NCBI RefSeq assembly: GCF_002811245.1
Contig: NZ_NIVQ01000010.1
Coordinates: 1-64,000, forward strand
Source of the DNA: Vibrio salilacus
GTDB lineage: Bacteria; Pseudomonadota; Gammaproteobacteria; Enterobacterales; Vibrionaceae
DNA length: 64,000 nt
Direction: 5' to 3'
Shown here: positions 36,502-46,503 of the stretch, piece after piece
Position numbering within the stretch: the stretch's first letter is position 1
Layout: each line of letters begins with the position of its first letter
The notes under the pieces: generated by a model
What the model saw: the letters and a program-made list of their open reading frames with translations, nothing else
The model's database searches: none
What the model was told of the DNA's origin: nothing
Made by a program: the position numbers and the translations under genes

Positions 36502-37266
36502 TTACGCAATAAATTTGCGGATTGCACGCACTACTTCTGTGGGTTTTTCAGCGTGTAACCAATGACCTGTATTGGCAATGACGTGCGCTTTGGCGTGACT
36601 AAACTGCTTTTGAACCTCTGGTTGGTGCTCTGCAGTTAGGTAGTCAGAATCGCCTCCTTTGAGGAACAGTGTTTCAATGGCTGTTGCTTTTATCGGTTGC
36701 CAATCGAGAATATTCCAGTAGTTTTTGGCTAAGCTCTCGACATTAAACCGCCATGCTAAATGTTGACCTGAGTTATAGAGAGATTTACTGAGAAATTGGC
36801 GCACACCTTCAAGTTCAATGTGCTCGGCCAAAATTTCGAGTGCATGTTTACGGCTGCTTGGCTTGCGCTCGATTACCGCATGTAGGCCATCAAATACATT
36901 ATCATGGCGGCTTTGGCTGTATTGAACAGGTGCCATGTCCAAAACCAATAATTTGCCGATCTGCTCACCTGCAATCTCAGCTAATTTCATTGCAACCTTG
37001 CCCCCCATCGAGTGACCAATTACTATGGTATTGGTGAGTTCGAGGTGTTTAAGTAGCCGTTGTACATCCAGTGCCATCGAGGCGTAGTCGTGTTGCGGTG
37101 AATGGAACGATGCGCCATGATTGCGAAGATCTAAGCTGATCACGCGGTGATCGGCTTTAAGATCGCGAGCAAGTAGGCCAAGGTTGTCCAAATTACCAAA
37201 TAATCCATGGATCAGAATGATAGGTTGACCCTGACCTTCTTCTTTATAGTTGAGCAGTTGTGACAT
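36502..37266 (-). CDS. ybfF: Alpha/beta-hydrolase YbfF
   Basis: Esterase of 254 aa. It has the oxyanion motif HGLFGN, the nucleophile elbow GHSMGGK (Ser catalytic), the acid in GGDSDYL, and the catalytic His in NTGHWLHAEKP. E. coli YbfF hydrolyses short- and long-chain acyl-CoA and esters in vitro. It is divergent from seqA, as in E. coli. Confidence 0.92.
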   Translation of the reverse strand: MSQLLNYKEEGQGQPIILIHGLFGNLDNLGLLARDLKADHRVISLDLRNHGASFHSPQHDYASMALDVQRLLKHLELTNTIVIGHSMGGKVAMKLAEIAGEQIGKLLVLDMAPVQYSQSRHDNVFDGLHAVIERKPSSRKHALEILAEHIELEGVRQFLSKSLYNSGQHLAWRFNVESLAKNYWNILDWQPIKATAIETLFLKGGDSDYLTAEHQPEVQKQFSHAKAHVIANTGHWLHAEKPTEVVRAIRKFIA

Positions 37267-37359
37267 TTTTATTTTATTCGTGACAGGTTAACCGTAGAGT
37301 CTCTTTAAAGATCTCGCTATAATCCCTCAGAGTTTAAACATAGAGATTGTGAAAAGCGA

Positions 37360-37899
37360 ATGAAAACAATTGAGGTTGATGAGGATCTATACCGTTACAT
37401 CGCAAGTCAAACCCAGCATATTGGTGAAAGTGCCTCGGACATTTTGCGTCGTTTATTGATGACAGACGCACCTGCCCCAGTTGCTCAGCCGCAGGAGATG
37501 ACACAAGCAAAAGGTGTGGTGGTGAGTAAAGACGCAATAAAAGAAGAAACGTTCGACGGCGTTAAGGAAATGCGTACGTTACTGATTTCCGATGAATTTG
37601 CTGGTCTTAAGAAAGCGATTGATCGCTTTATGTTGGTTTTATCCACGCTGCATCGCATTGACCCAAATAGCTTTTCTGAAGCGACTCAAGTGAAAGGTCG
37701 TAAACGTGTTTACTTCGCTGACAACGAGCAAATTTTGCTAGCGAATGGCAACACTACTAAGCCAAAGGCTATTCCTGCTTCACCTTTTTGGGTAATCACT
37801 AATAACAATACCAGTCGCAAAAGACAGATGGTTGATCAGTTGATGGCAAGAATGAATTTCCCAGCCGATTTAATTGAGAAAGTGACGAACTCAATTTAA
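37360..37899 (+). CDS. seqA: Negative regulator of replication initiation SeqA
   Basis: Binds hemimethylated GATC to sequester oriC; 179 aa (E. coli 181). The N-terminal oligomerisation segment is MKTIEVDEDLYRYIASQTQ (1-35), a linker follows, and the C-terminal DNA-binding domain includes NNNTSRKRQMVDQLM. It keeps the ybfF-seqA-pgm order of E. coli, but a terminator separates it from pgm here. Confidence 0.96.
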   Translation: MKTIEVDEDLYRYIASQTQHIGESASDILRRLLMTDAPAPVAQPQEMTQAKGVVVSKDAIKEETFDGVKEMRTLLISDEFAGLKKAIDRFMLVLSTLHRIDPNSFSEATQVKGRKRVYFADNEQILLANGNTTKPKAIPASPFWVITNNNTSRKRQMVDQLMARMNFPADLIEKVTNSI

Positions 37900-37912
37900 A
37901 TAATTCTGATTG

Positions 37913-37958
37913 AAACCTCATAATGCGGGATTTGATTATCGTATTATGAGGTTTTTTG
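37913..37958 (+). terminator. seqA terminator
   Basis: AAACCTCATAAT (37913-37924) pairs with ATTATGAGGTTT (37943-37954) around an 18-base loop, followed by T. It lies between seqA and pgm. Confidence 0.75.
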
Positions 37959-37986
37959 TTTTTGTAATTTAAGAAAGGATGTCAAC

Positions 37987-39633
37987 ATGGCGATGCACCC
38001 ACGAGCGGGACAAAAAGCTCAGCAACAAGATCTTCATAATATTCCAGCCCTAGTTTCTAATTACTTCCTTCTCCAACCAAATCCAACCAAGTTAGACCAT
38101 AAAGTTGAATTTGGTACCTCCGGACACCGTGGCAGCTCAGATAAGTCGACCTTTAATGAGCATCATATTTTAGCGATTGCTCAGGCGGTGGCAGAAGTTC
38201 GTGCAGAAAAGGGCACTACAGGGCCGTTATTTGTTGGCAAAGATACTCACGCACTCTCAGAGCCTGCTTTCTCGACTGTGGTTGAAGTTTTGATTGCGAA
38301 TGGCGTGACCGTGATTGTTCAACAAAATAATGGTTACACACCAACGCCAGGGATTTCGCACGCTATTTTGACTTACAACTTGCAACATGATGCGAAGGCC
38401 GATGGGATTGTGATAACACCGTCGCACAACCCGCCGCAAGATGGGGGGATTAAATACAATCCAACTCATGGTGGTCCGGCAGAAGGTGAGCTGACAGAGG
38501 AGATTCAAAATCGTGCCAATGCGTTGATCGCAGCTGGTTTAGTGGGTGTCAAACGCATGCCGCTCGACCAAGCAAAGGCCAGTGAGCTATTCGTCGAAAT
38601 GGACTTGGTTAAGCCGTATGTTGATGATCTGGTTAACGTCATTGATATGGAAGCGATTCAGAAAGCGAACTTGAAACTGGGCGTTGATCCGCTCGGAGGC
38701 AGTGGCATTGATTACTGGCGTCAGATTGGCGCAGCTTACCATTTAGATTTGACGCTTGTCAGTGAAGCGATTGACCCATCATTCCAATTTATGTCTCTCG
38801 ACAAGGACGGCGTCGTACGTATGGACTGCTCGTCTCCTTATGCGATGGCTGGTCTACTGGCGCTAAAAGACCAATACGATTTAGCGTTTGGTAATGACCC
38901 TGATTACGATCGCCACGGCATCGTGACACCAAAAGGGTTAATGAACCCGAATCACTTCCTGGCTGTGTGCATTGATTACTTGTACCGTCATCGCCAAGGT
39001 TGGGGCAAAGAGGTTGCCGTCGGTAAAACACTGGTATCGAGTGCGTTAATTGACCGTGTGGTCGCCGATCTTGGCCGTGAGCTTTGTGAAGTTCCGGTGG
39101 GCTTTAAATGGTTTGTCGATGGACTCTATCAAGGTAAGTTTGGCTTTGGTGGCGAAGAGAGTGCAGGGGCGTCGTTCCTGCGTAAAGATGGCACGCCTTG
39201 GTCTACGGATAAAGACGGTATCTTGCTTTGCCTACTTGCGGCCGAAATTACCGCTGTCACTGGTAAGAATCCGCAGCAGTACTATGAAGAGTTGGCGGCC
39301 AAACATGGTGCGTCTGAGTACAATCGTATTCAGGCGGTGGCTAATGGCGCGCAGAAAGAGGTATTGAAAAAGCTTTCTGCTGATATGGTGACAGCGCAAA
39401 CCCTTGCCGGTGAGGCGATCACGGCGCGTTTAACGCATGCTCCAGGTAATGGGGCCGCGATTGGAGGCCTTAAGGTAACGACACAAAACGGCTGGTTTGC
39501 CGCTCGACCTTCAGGTACCGAAGATATCTATAAGATCTACTGTGAAAGCTTTAAAGGTGCGGAGCACTTGAAGCAGATTGAAGCTGAAGCGCAAGAGATC
39601 GTTAATCAAGTATTTACAGCCGCAGGTCTTTAA
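37987..39633 (+). CDS. pgm: Phosphoglucomutase (alpha-D-glucose-specific)
   Basis: Interconverts glucose-1-P and glucose-6-P; 548 aa (E. coli 546). The phosphoserine loop is [11 protein letters not shown] (Ser near 146), the Mg site is DPDYDRHG, the sugar-binding loop is [10 protein letters not shown], and the phosphate-binding loop is RPSGTED near the C-terminus. The ribosome binding site AAAGGATG precedes the ATG. Confidence 0.96.
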   Translation: MAMHPRAGQKAQQQDLHNIPALVSNYFLLQPNPTKLDHKVEFGTSGHRGSSDKSTFNEHHILAIAQAVAEVRAEKGTTGPLFVGKDTHALSEPAFSTVVEVLIANGVTVIVQQNNGYTPTPGISHAILTYNLQHDAKADGIVITPSHNPPQDGGIKYNPTHGGPAEGELTEEIQNRANALIAAGLVGVKRMPLDQAKASELFVEMDLVKPYVDDLVNVIDMEAIQKANLKLGVDPLGGSGIDYWRQIGAAYHLDLTLVSEAIDPSFQFMSLDKDGVVRMDCSSPYAMAGLLALKDQYDLAFGNDPDYDRHGIVTPKGLMNPNHFLAVCIDYLYRHRQGWGKEVAVGKTLVSSALIDRVVADLGRELCEVPVGFKWFVDGLYQGKFGFGGEESAGASFLRKDGTPWSTDKDGILLCLLAAEITAVTGKNPQQYYEELAAKHGASEYNRIQAVANGAQKEVLKKLSADMVTAQTLAGEAITARLTHAPGNGAAIGGLKVTTQNGWFAARPSGTEDIYKIYCESFKGAEHLKQIEAEAQEIVNQVFTAAGL

Positions 39634-39655
39634 GCGCGTTCACGCATCAGAATTT

Positions 39656-39688
39656 CAAGGGCTGACCATATGTCGGCCCTTGTTGTTT
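39656..39688 (+). terminator. pgm terminator
   Basis: CAAGGGCTGAC pairs with GTCGGCCCTTG around five bases, followed by TTGTTTTT. Confidence 0.75.
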
Positions 39689-40444
39689 TTATGTCTTTCC
39701 CGGCCAACTATCTGGCACCACAAACCAAAACTGGCCACTTTCGGTCTGGGCGTGAATAAAGCGACCATTGGGTTTTTCGACGGGCTTAGTCACCTCGGCC
39801 AGGCCTATTGCCCACAAAGATTTATTGAGCTCGTATAGTGGTTCGCCAATTTGCTCCCACTGATGTTGATAACACCAATGACCTGAAATCTGACTTTGGT
39901 TGAGTTTGAGACCTAAACACTTATCTGGAACCGCTTCTGGTGAAAATGGGTTGGTATAGAGTCTGCCTTGCAGCAACAGGTGTTCAGATAACCCAGTTTG
40001 TTGTGGATACTGAGCTAAGAACTCAGGTGTGGTGCTCATTTTAAGTTGGTGGGTTAACATCCGCTTAAGCTTTTTGTCGAGCTGATCATGTGCGTTAGGT
40101 CCGAACCAGGTTCCTTGATGAAGTAGGTAGAACTTTATCGCGACTTCCCAATGCTCTTGGCGGCGAGTTTGATGGTTATTGAGGATCAAATCGATCGCCC
40201 CTAAGGTCTGACCGTTGTCTTTATTGATCTGCACTTCTTCTAGTTCAACAGAATAAGTCGAGGTATTGGTGAGCAGCTCGGTACATAAATGCTGATAGAG
40301 AAAGCCAAGCCTTGGGTTTCCGGAGTAGTCGCTGGTGTCGGTAGGGGAAAACGCCAGCTCTTGTAGAGACTCAAACGGGGCAATGCACTCGAATAGAGGG
40401 GGTGTCGTTGCGATCCAGTGATAGAAGCGTTGGTAAGGGCTCAT
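39689..40444 (-). CDS. DUF1853 family protein
   Basis: Protein of 251 aa matching DUF1853. GAIDLILNN followed by HWEVAIKFYLL resembles the acidic-X-Lys core of PD-(D/E)XK-type nuclease folds, and the rest is typical of this uncharacterised family (LGFLYQHLC; LLLQGRLYTNP). Its function is unknown. It is convergent with pgm and divergent from the NIF3-family gene. Confidence 0.82.
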   Translation of the reverse strand: MSPYQRFYHWIATTPPLFECIAPFESLQELAFSPTDTSDYSGNPRLGFLYQHLCTELLTNTSTYSVELEEVQINKDNGQTLGAIDLILNNHQTRRQEHWEVAIKFYLLHQGTWFGPNAHDQLDKKLKRMLTHQLKMSTTPEFLAQYPQQTGLSEHLLLQGRLYTNPFSPEAVPDKCLGLKLNQSQISGHWCYQHQWEQIGEPLYELNKSLWAIGLAEVTKPVEKPNGRFIHAQTESGQFWFVVPDSWPGKT

Positions 40445-40569
40445 CCTTTTACCTTAGTAAAACCAGTTATCACTATTGTAACCAGACCCTAGCATCACTG
40501 CTATGGTTGGAATACACTTTGCGACATAGAATCAAAGAGCGAGACGCTCATAAGTGATTGGAAGCTAAA

Positions 40570-41328
40570 ATGAACATCTTACAATTAGAAAAAATATTAA
40601 ATGAGAAACTATCGCCTCAGTTGATTAAAGACTACGCACCGAATGGATTACAGGTTGAAGGTAAACCAACGATTAAGCGTATTGTTACTGGTGTAACGGC
40701 TTCACAAGCGTTGATTGATAAAGCCGTTGAACTTAATGCTGACGCGCTGTTAGTTCACCATGGTTATTTCTGGAAAGGTGAACCTGAGCCGATTCGCGGT
40801 ATGAAAGGTCAACGTATTCGTACACTAATCAAGAACGATCTCAATTTGTTCGGTTATCATTTGCCGCTTGATATCCACCCACAGTTGGGTAACAACGCGC
40901 AACTGGCTCGTTTACTGGATATCCAAGTTGAAGGTGGTTTAGAAGGGCATCCTCAATCTGTTGCCATGTATGGCCGACTAGCCCAACCAATCACAGGCGC
41001 TGAGTTAAGCGCCAAAATCAATCGTGTGCTCAATCGAGCGCCACTGCATATTGCACCAGACAATGTGGATAAGTTGATCGAAACGATCGGTTGGTGCACA
41101 GGTGGCGGTCAAGACTACATAGAGTTGGCAGTAAAACATGGCCTTGATGCCTTTATTTCGGGTGAAATTTCAGAACGTACGACCTATTCAGCTCGAGAGC
41201 AAGCAATTCACTATTTTGCCGCTGGTCATCACGCTACCGAGCGTTATGGGGTAAAAGCGTTGGGGGAATGGTTGGCCAGTGAACATGGTCTAGAGGTTGA
41301 GTTTATTGATATTGATAACCCGGTTTAA
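40570..41328 (+). CDS. NIF3/YbgI-family metal-binding protein
   Basis: Protein of 252 aa. Its metal-ligand motifs are LLVHHGYFWKG, GYHLPLDIHPQLGNN and the C-terminal AAGHHATERYGVKAL, the dinuclear site of the NIF3 (YbgI, GTP cyclohydrolase I type 2 homologue) family. The physiological reaction is not established. The ATG at 40570 follows GGAAG; a TTG 12 bases earlier is unlikely. Confidence 0.9.
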   Translation: MNILQLEKILNEKLSPQLIKDYAPNGLQVEGKPTIKRIVTGVTASQALIDKAVELNADALLVHHGYFWKGEPEPIRGMKGQRIRTLIKNDLNLFGYHLPLDIHPQLGNNAQLARLLDIQVEGGLEGHPQSVAMYGRLAQPITGAELSAKINRVLNRAPLHIAPDNVDKLIETIGWCTGGGQDYIELAVKHGLDAFISGEISERTTYSAREQAIHYFAAGHHATERYGVKALGEWLASEHGLEVEFIDIDNPV

Positions 41329-41374
41329 ATCAGCAATGCTATTTGCCACTAACATTGTCAATTTGATATAAAAA

Positions 41375-41409
41375 CAAAGGGTTGATGCTTACACATCAAC
41401 CCTTACTTT
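41375..41409. terminator. NIF3-family gene / gltA terminator
   Basis: AAGGGTTGATG pairs with CATCAACCCTT around six bases, with A on one side and T on the other, between convergent genes. Confidence 0.85.
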
Positions 41410-41426
41410 GTTTAGCCTTTAGTTAA

Positions 41427-42713
41427 TCACCGCTCATGCATTGGCGAAAATTCACGTTGAGCTTCACCAGTATAGAGCTGACGAGGACGGCCGATACGGT
41501 TAAGTGGGTCGCTATGCATTTCGTTCCAGTGTGCAATCCAGCCAATAGTACGTGATAGGGCAAAGATTACAGTAAACATTGAAACCGGAATACCAATCGC
41601 TTTCAAGATGATACCTGAGTAGAAATCTACGTTAGGGTAGAGTTTCTTCGACACAAAATATTCATCTGATAATGCAATCCGTTCTAGTTCCATTGCAACG
41701 TCAAGCAATGGGTCTTGGATATTAAGTTCTTTAAGCACATCGTGACACGTTTCGCGCATTACTGTCGCGCGAGGATCGTAGTTCTTGTAGACACGGTGCC
41801 CAAAGCCCATCAGGCGGAATGGATCGTCTTTGTCTTTCGCACGCTCAATGTACTCTGGAATCTTATCAACGCTGCCAATCTCTTCTAGCATCTTCAAACA
41901 TGCTTCGTTAGCGCCGCCGTGAGCAGGGCCCCAAAGTGACGCGATACCCGCGGCGATACAGGCGAACGGGTTAGCGCCTGAAGAACCTGCAAGACGAACT
42001 GTAGAGGTAGATGCGTTTTGTTCGTGGTCTGCGTGTAGAGTGAAAATCTTATCCATCGCACGTGCTACAACAGGATTGACCTCATATTCTTCACATGGAT
42101 TAGCGAACATCATGTGCAGGAAGTTTTCTGCGTAGTTTAGATCATTGCGTGGGTAAATAAACGGCTGACCGATAGAATATTTGTAACACATCGCAGCAAG
42201 CGTTGGCATTTTCGACAGTAGTCGGTATGCGGTAATCTCGCGGTGAGTGTCGTTATTAATGTCGAGTGAATCGTGATAGAACGCTGCAAGAGCGCCAACA
42301 ACACCACACATAACGGCCATAGGGTGAGCATCACGGCGGAAACCGTGGAAGAAACTGGCAATTTGCTCATGGACCATTGTATGACGAGTGACGGTTGTCT
42401 TAAAATTCTCGTATTGTTCACGTGTTGGGGCTTCACCATAAAGAAGGATATAACATACTTCTAAATAATCAGCGTTATTCGCTAACTGATCAATAGGGTA
42501 ACCGCGGTGCAAAAGAATCCCTTTGCCGCCATCGATATAGGTGATTTGAGATTCACAGGATGCAGTGGCAAGAAAACCTGGGTCAAACGTAAAGTAACCA
42601 TTTGCTCCCAGTTTACGAACATCAATTACAGGGGTACCTAGCGCACCTTCCATAATCGGCAGCTCGATAGGCGCTTGACCTTCGACATGAAGGGTAGCTT
42701 TCTTATCTGCCAT
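41427..42713 (-). CDS. gltA: Citrate synthase (type II)
   Basis: Condenses oxaloacetate and acetyl-CoA; 428 aa, the hexameric NADH-sensitive type II class (E. coli 427). The catalytic His residues are in [13 protein letters not shown] and [14 protein letters not shown], and the catalytic Asp is in the later active-site segment near [13 protein letters not shown]. It is divergent from sdhCDAB across a 395-base control region, the same arrangement as in E. coli. Confidence 0.97.
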   Translation of the reverse strand: MADKKATLHVEGQAPIELPIMEGALGTPVIDVRKLGANGYFTFDPGFLATASCESQITYIDGGKGILLHRGYPIDQLANNADYLEVCYILLYGEAPTREQYENFKTTVTRHTMVHEQIASFFHGFRRDAHPMAVMCGVVGALAAFYHDSLDINNDTHREITAYRLLSKMPTLAAMCYKYSIGQPFIYPRNDLNYAENFLHMMFANPCEEYEVNPVVARAMDKIFTLHADHEQNASTSTVRLAGSSGANPFACIAAGIASLWGPAHGGANEACLKMLEEIGSVDKIPEYIERAKDKDDPFRLMGFGHRVYKNYDPRATVMRETCHDVLKELNIQDPLLDVAMELERIALSDEYFVSKKLYPNVDFYSGIILKAIGIPVSMFTVIFALSRTIGWIAHWNEMHSDPLNRIGRPRQLYTGEAQREFSPMHER

Positions 42714-43108
42714 AACAATCTCCTTTGTTTATTATTTAATCCGTCCAGGATGTTTGTGTGACATTTTTGTACGTGTGTTCGTTATCAAAGTCAATTTTTC
42801 TCCTCCGATGTGTGCACTTGTTATGGTTTTTTGAACGTATAAGGTTAAAAATCTGGTCTGTGTAACAAAAATTGTTACACCAATTGTATTAGAATGTTGC
42901 CAGCCGTATAGTGGCGCAGTAAATTTTGGTGAAAACCTTATAAATTCAAGGCTTGAAACAAATGTGAGGTGAAGTTTTAATCCTTGTTGTTAACAAATAT
43001 TTTACAAAATGCTCGGCAAATTGTCGCGGGTAAATGTTAAGTAAGTGTTAACTTTTGTAGGTTTGCAATCAAAATTCGTTTATAACTATAAATGCTCAAT
43101 GGAGCTGA
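42714..43108. promoter_or_regulatory. gltA-sdhC divergent control region
   Basis: 395 bases with no gene. It contains ArcA-type direct repeats TGTTAA-N5-TGTTAA (43035-43051) plus a further TGTTAA at 42988, and a perfect 9+3+9 palindrome (GTGTAACAA...TTGTTACAC, 42860-42880) of unknown owner. ArcA represses both sdh and gltA in E. coli, so anaerobic repression is likely here too. Confidence 0.6.
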
Positions 43109-43501
43109 GTGAGCAAGCCCGTGAAAGAAAGAAAGTCAAGACCTGTTAATCTAGATTTACAGACCATTAGCTTTCCGATCACTGCTATCGCATCAATCTT
43201 ACACCGTGTTTCTGGTGTAATTACGTTCGTCGCGGTCGGAATACTACTTTGGTTGTTATCCATTTCGTTATCATCACCAGTGGGTTACGCGCAAGCGGTT
43301 GACCTTGTAGATGGTTTCTTCGTGAAGTTCATTTTATGGGGCATCCTGACGGCATTGGCCTACCACATTGCTGGTGGTATTCGTCACCTTCTGATGGATA
43401 TGGGGCATTTTGAAGAGCTGGAATCTGGCGCAATGAGCGCTAAGGTTGCATTCGCAGCAACAGCCGTTCTGTCTCTACTGGCGGGGGTCCTGGTATGGTA
43501 A
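43109..43501 (+). CDS. sdhC: Succinate dehydrogenase cytochrome b556 subunit
   Basis: Membrane anchor of complex II, 130 aa, three membrane helices. SILHRVSGV begins the quinone-site region, and the haem-ligand helix is LAYHIAGGIRHLLMDMGH. The GTG start follows GGAG. Its stop overlaps the sdhD start by seven bases. Confidence 0.95.
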   Translation: MSKPVKERKSRPVNLDLQTISFPITAIASILHRVSGVITFVAVGILLWLLSISLSSPVGYAQAVDLVDGFFVKFILWGILTALAYHIAGGIRHLLMDMGHFEELESGAMSAKVAFAATAVLSLLAGVLVW

Positions 43502-43839
43502 AACACATTTCATCTTTTGGTCGTAATGGTGTGCATGATTATTTACTGATTCGTGCTACCGCTATCATTATGACGCTCTACACTGTCTATCTGGTTAGTT
43601 TCTGTGCTTTTACAGATATTTCTTACCTCTCTTGGACCCAGTTCTTTGGTGGCTCTTTCACCAAGGTTTTCACTATGCTCGCGCTAATGTCGGTATTGAT
43701 TCACGCATGGATCGGCTTATGGCAAGTACTGACTGACTATATTAAGTGCGCCAAGCTTCGTGGTGGCCTTCAGCTAGGCGTTATCGCTGTGCTATTTGGT
43801 TACTTCTTCTCTGGTCTATTTATTCTGTGGGGTGCGTAA
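43495..43839 (+). CDS. sdhD: Succinate dehydrogenase membrane subunit SdhD
   Basis: 114 aa with three membrane helices (about 17-38, 55-80, 88-112). HAWIGLWQVLTDY carries the haem and quinone-side residues seen in SdhD. It overlaps sdhC by seven bases and ends exactly before the sdhA GTG. Confidence 0.95.
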   Translation: MVKHISSFGRNGVHDYLLIRATAIIMTLYTVYLVSFCAFTDISYLSWTQFFGGSFTKVFTMLALMSVLIHAWIGLWQVLTDYIKCAKLRGGLQLGVIAVLFGYFFSGLFILWGA

Positions 43840-45606
43840 GTGTCTATTCCAGTTCGTGAATTTGATGCCGTAGTAATCGGCGCTGGTGGTGCAGGCATGC
43901 GCGCTGCACTGCAAATCTCTGAGCAAGGCCTGTCATGTGCATTGCTTTCGAAAGTATTCCCAACACGTTCTCACACTGTTTCTGCTCAAGGTGGTATTAC
44001 GGTTGCGCTAGGTAATGCGCACGAAGACCATTGGGAGCAGCATATGTACGATACAGTTAAAGGTTCCGACTATATTGGTGACCAAGACGCGATCGAATAC
44101 ATGTGTAAAAACGGCCCTGAATCTGTGATTGAGTTAGAAAAAATGGGCCTTCCGTTTTCTCGTTTTGATAATGGTAGTATCTACCAACGTCCTTTTGGCG
44201 GCCAATCGAAGAATTTCGGTGGTGAGCAAGCGGCACGTACTGCAGCAGCAGCTGACCGTACTGGTCATGCTCTTCTTCACACGCTTTACCAGCAAAATAT
44301 CAAGCACAAGACAACGATATTCTCTGAGTGGTATGCACTTGACATCGTTAAAAATGAAGACGGTGTGGTTTTAGGTTGTACTGCGCTTTGCATGGAAACG
44401 GGCGAAGTATGCTACTTCAAATCGAAAGCAACCATCTTAGCTACTGGTGGTGCGGGCCGTATTTACGCATCGACAACTAACGCTCACATCAATACTGGTG
44501 ATGGTGTTGGTATGGCGCTGCGTGCGGGCGTTCCAATGCAAGATATGGAAATGTGGCAGTTCCACCCAACGGGTATTGCTGGCGCAGGTGTTCTTGTCAC
44601 GGAAGGTTGTCGTGGTGAAGGTGGTTACCTTCTTAATAAAGATGGTGAGCGATTCATGGAGCGTTACGCGCCGAATGCTAAAGACTTAGCTGGCCGTGAT
44701 GTGGTTGCTCGTTCAATGATGATCGAAATTCGTGAAGGTCGCGGTTGCGATGGCCCATGGGGTCCTCACATTAAACTGAAACTCGATCACTTAGGTAAAG
44801 AGACTCTAGAGTCACGTCTACCAGGCGTTTGTGAGCTGTCTCGTACCTTCGCACACGTTGATCCAGTCAAAGAGCCGATTCCAGTTATTCCAACTTGTCA
44901 CTACATGATGGGTGGTATTCCAACTCAAGTTTCTGGCCAGGCGATTAAGCAAACTGCAGATGGCAGCGATGTTGAAGTACAAGGCCTATTCGCATGTGGC
45001 GAGATTGCATCAGTATCGGTTCACGGCGCTAACCGCTTGGGTGGTAACTCACTGCTCGATTTAGTGGTATTTGGTCGTGCGACAGGCCTGCATCTTGGCG
45101 AAACACTGCTGAAACAAGCTGAAGCTAAGCCAGCAACTGAAGCTGATATTGAGCGTTCACTAGAGCGTTACAACCGTTGGGAAAACAGCACTGACGGTGA
45201 AGATCCTGCTCAGATTCGTAAAGACCTGCAGCAATGTATGCAGAACAACTTCTCGGTTTTCCGTGAAGGTGATGCAATGGCAAAAGGTCTAGAAGAGCTG
45301 AAAGTTATCCGTGAGCGTCTGAGAAATGCTCACCTGTCTGATAAGTCGACCGAGTTCAACACGCAACGTATTGAATGTCTAGAACTTGAAAACTTGATGG
45401 AAACTGCTTTTGCGACGGCCGTTGCGGCGAACTACCGTACTGAGAGTCGTGGTGCTCACGCTCGTTTTGACTTCCCAGATCGTAACGATGAGCAGTGGCT
45501 ATGTCATTCGATCTACAATCCGGAAACAGAGTCAATGGCTAAGCGTGGTGTCAACATGGAACCCGTCCATCGTGAAGCATTTCCGCCAAAAGCACGTACG
45601 TACTAA
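43840..45606 (+). CDS. sdhA: Succinate dehydrogenase flavoprotein subunit
   Basis: Oxidises succinate to fumarate; 588 aa (E. coli 588). The FAD-binding loop is [13 protein letters not shown], the covalent flavin His is in [11 protein letters not shown], and [13 protein letters not shown] is the second FAD contact. The GTG start immediately follows the sdhD stop (TAAGTG), so translation is coupled. Confidence 0.97.
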   Translation: MSIPVREFDAVVIGAGGAGMRAALQISEQGLSCALLSKVFPTRSHTVSAQGGITVALGNAHEDHWEQHMYDTVKGSDYIGDQDAIEYMCKNGPESVIELEKMGLPFSRFDNGSIYQRPFGGQSKNFGGEQAARTAAAADRTGHALLHTLYQQNIKHKTTIFSEWYALDIVKNEDGVVLGCTALCMETGEVCYFKSKATILATGGAGRIYASTTNAHINTGDGVGMALRAGVPMQDMEMWQFHPTGIAGAGVLVTEGCRGEGGYLLNKDGERFMERYAPNAKDLAGRDVVARSMMIEIREGRGCDGPWGPHIKLKLDHLGKETLESRLPGVCELSRTFAHVDPVKEPIPVIPTCHYMMGGIPTQVSGQAIKQTADGSDVEVQGLFACGEIASVSVHGANRLGGNSLLDLVVFGRATGLHLGETLLKQAEAKPATEADIERSLERYNRWENSTDGEDPAQIRKDLQQCMQNNFSVFREGDAMAKGLEELKVIRERLRNAHLSDKSTEFNTQRIECLELENLMETAFATAVAANYRTESRGAHARFDFPDRNDEQWLCHSIYNPETESMAKRGVNMEPVHREAFPPKARTY

Positions 45607-45624
45607 GGAAAGGAGGGCAATATT

Positions 45625-46335
45625 ATGAAACTGAATTTCTCTTTGTACCGCTACAATCCTGATGTCGACCAAAAGCCGTACATGAAGGACTACACACTAG
45701 AAGTAGAAGAAGGATCTGACATGATGCTTCTTGATGCGTTGATTCTGCTTAAAGAGCAAGATCCTAGCATCTCTTTCCGTCGTTCTTGTCGTGAAGGTGT
45801 GTGTGGTTCTGACGGTCTGAACATGAACGGTAAAAATGGTTTGGCGTGTATCACACCCCTTTCAGCGCTGAAAGGTGACAAGATTGTGATTCGTCCACTC
45901 CCTGGTCTGCCTGTTGTGCGTGACCTTATCGTTGATATGACACAATTCTACGATAACTACACGAAAGTTAAGCCTTTCTTGATTGATGATGGCGCCTTGC
46001 CACCGTCTCGTGAAAACTTACAATCGCCAGAAGATCGTGCTCATCTTGATGGATTGTACGAATGTATCATGTGTGCATGTTGTACAACGTCTTGTCCGTC
46101 ATTCTGGTGGAATCCTGATAAATTTATCGGTCCTGCAGGTCTTTTAGCGGCTTATCGTTGGTTAATTGATAGCCGTGATACTGCAACAGACGAACGCTTG
46201 TCAAATCTTGATGATGCATTCAGCGTTTTCCGTTGCCATGGTATCATGAACTGTGTCAGTGTTTGTCCTAAGGGATTGAATCCGACCAAAGCGATTGGTC
46301 ACATTAAGACCATGTTAGTCAATCGCTCGGTTTAA
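45625..46335 (+). CDS. sdhB: Succinate dehydrogenase iron-sulfur subunit
   Basis: 236 aa (E. coli 238). The 2Fe-2S Cys residues are in SCREGVCGSDGLNMNG with a fourth in LAC; the 4Fe-4S motif is CIMCACCTTSCPS; the 3Fe-4S region is CHGIMNCVSVCPKGL. It passes electrons from SdhA FAD to quinone at SdhCD. Confidence 0.97.
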   Translation: MKLNFSLYRYNPDVDQKPYMKDYTLEVEEGSDMMLLDALILLKEQDPSISFRRSCREGVCGSDGLNMNGKNGLACITPLSALKGDKIVIRPLPGLPVVRDLIVDMTQFYDNYTKVKPFLIDDGALPPSRENLQSPEDRAHLDGLYECIMCACCTTSCPSFWWNPDKFIGPAGLLAAYRWLIDSRDTATDERLSNLDDAFSVFRCHGIMNCVSVCPKGLNPTKAIGHIKTMLVNRSV

Positions 46336-46358
46336 GTTACTCGGTATCTAAATAGAGT

Positions 46359-46388
46359 CGGCTCTGGCGGTCATGTATCGCCGAGCCG
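46359..46388 (+). repeat. sdhB-sucA intercistronic hairpin
   Basis: CGGCTC (46359-46364) plus GGCG pair with CGCC plus GAGCCG (46383-46388), a stable GC-rich hairpin without a T tract. It may stabilise the mRNA 3' end or mark a processing site between sdhCDAB and sucAB. Confidence 0.5.
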
Positions 46389-46503
46389 AAGCTCGACACA
46401 GATAGAGTAAAAAAATAGTAAAATTGCCGGCCTATTCTGGGTCGGCTCTTAATAGCTCGGCATAGACCGAAGCAAACGTGAAAACTACTGGTTAAGGGAA
46501 AAT

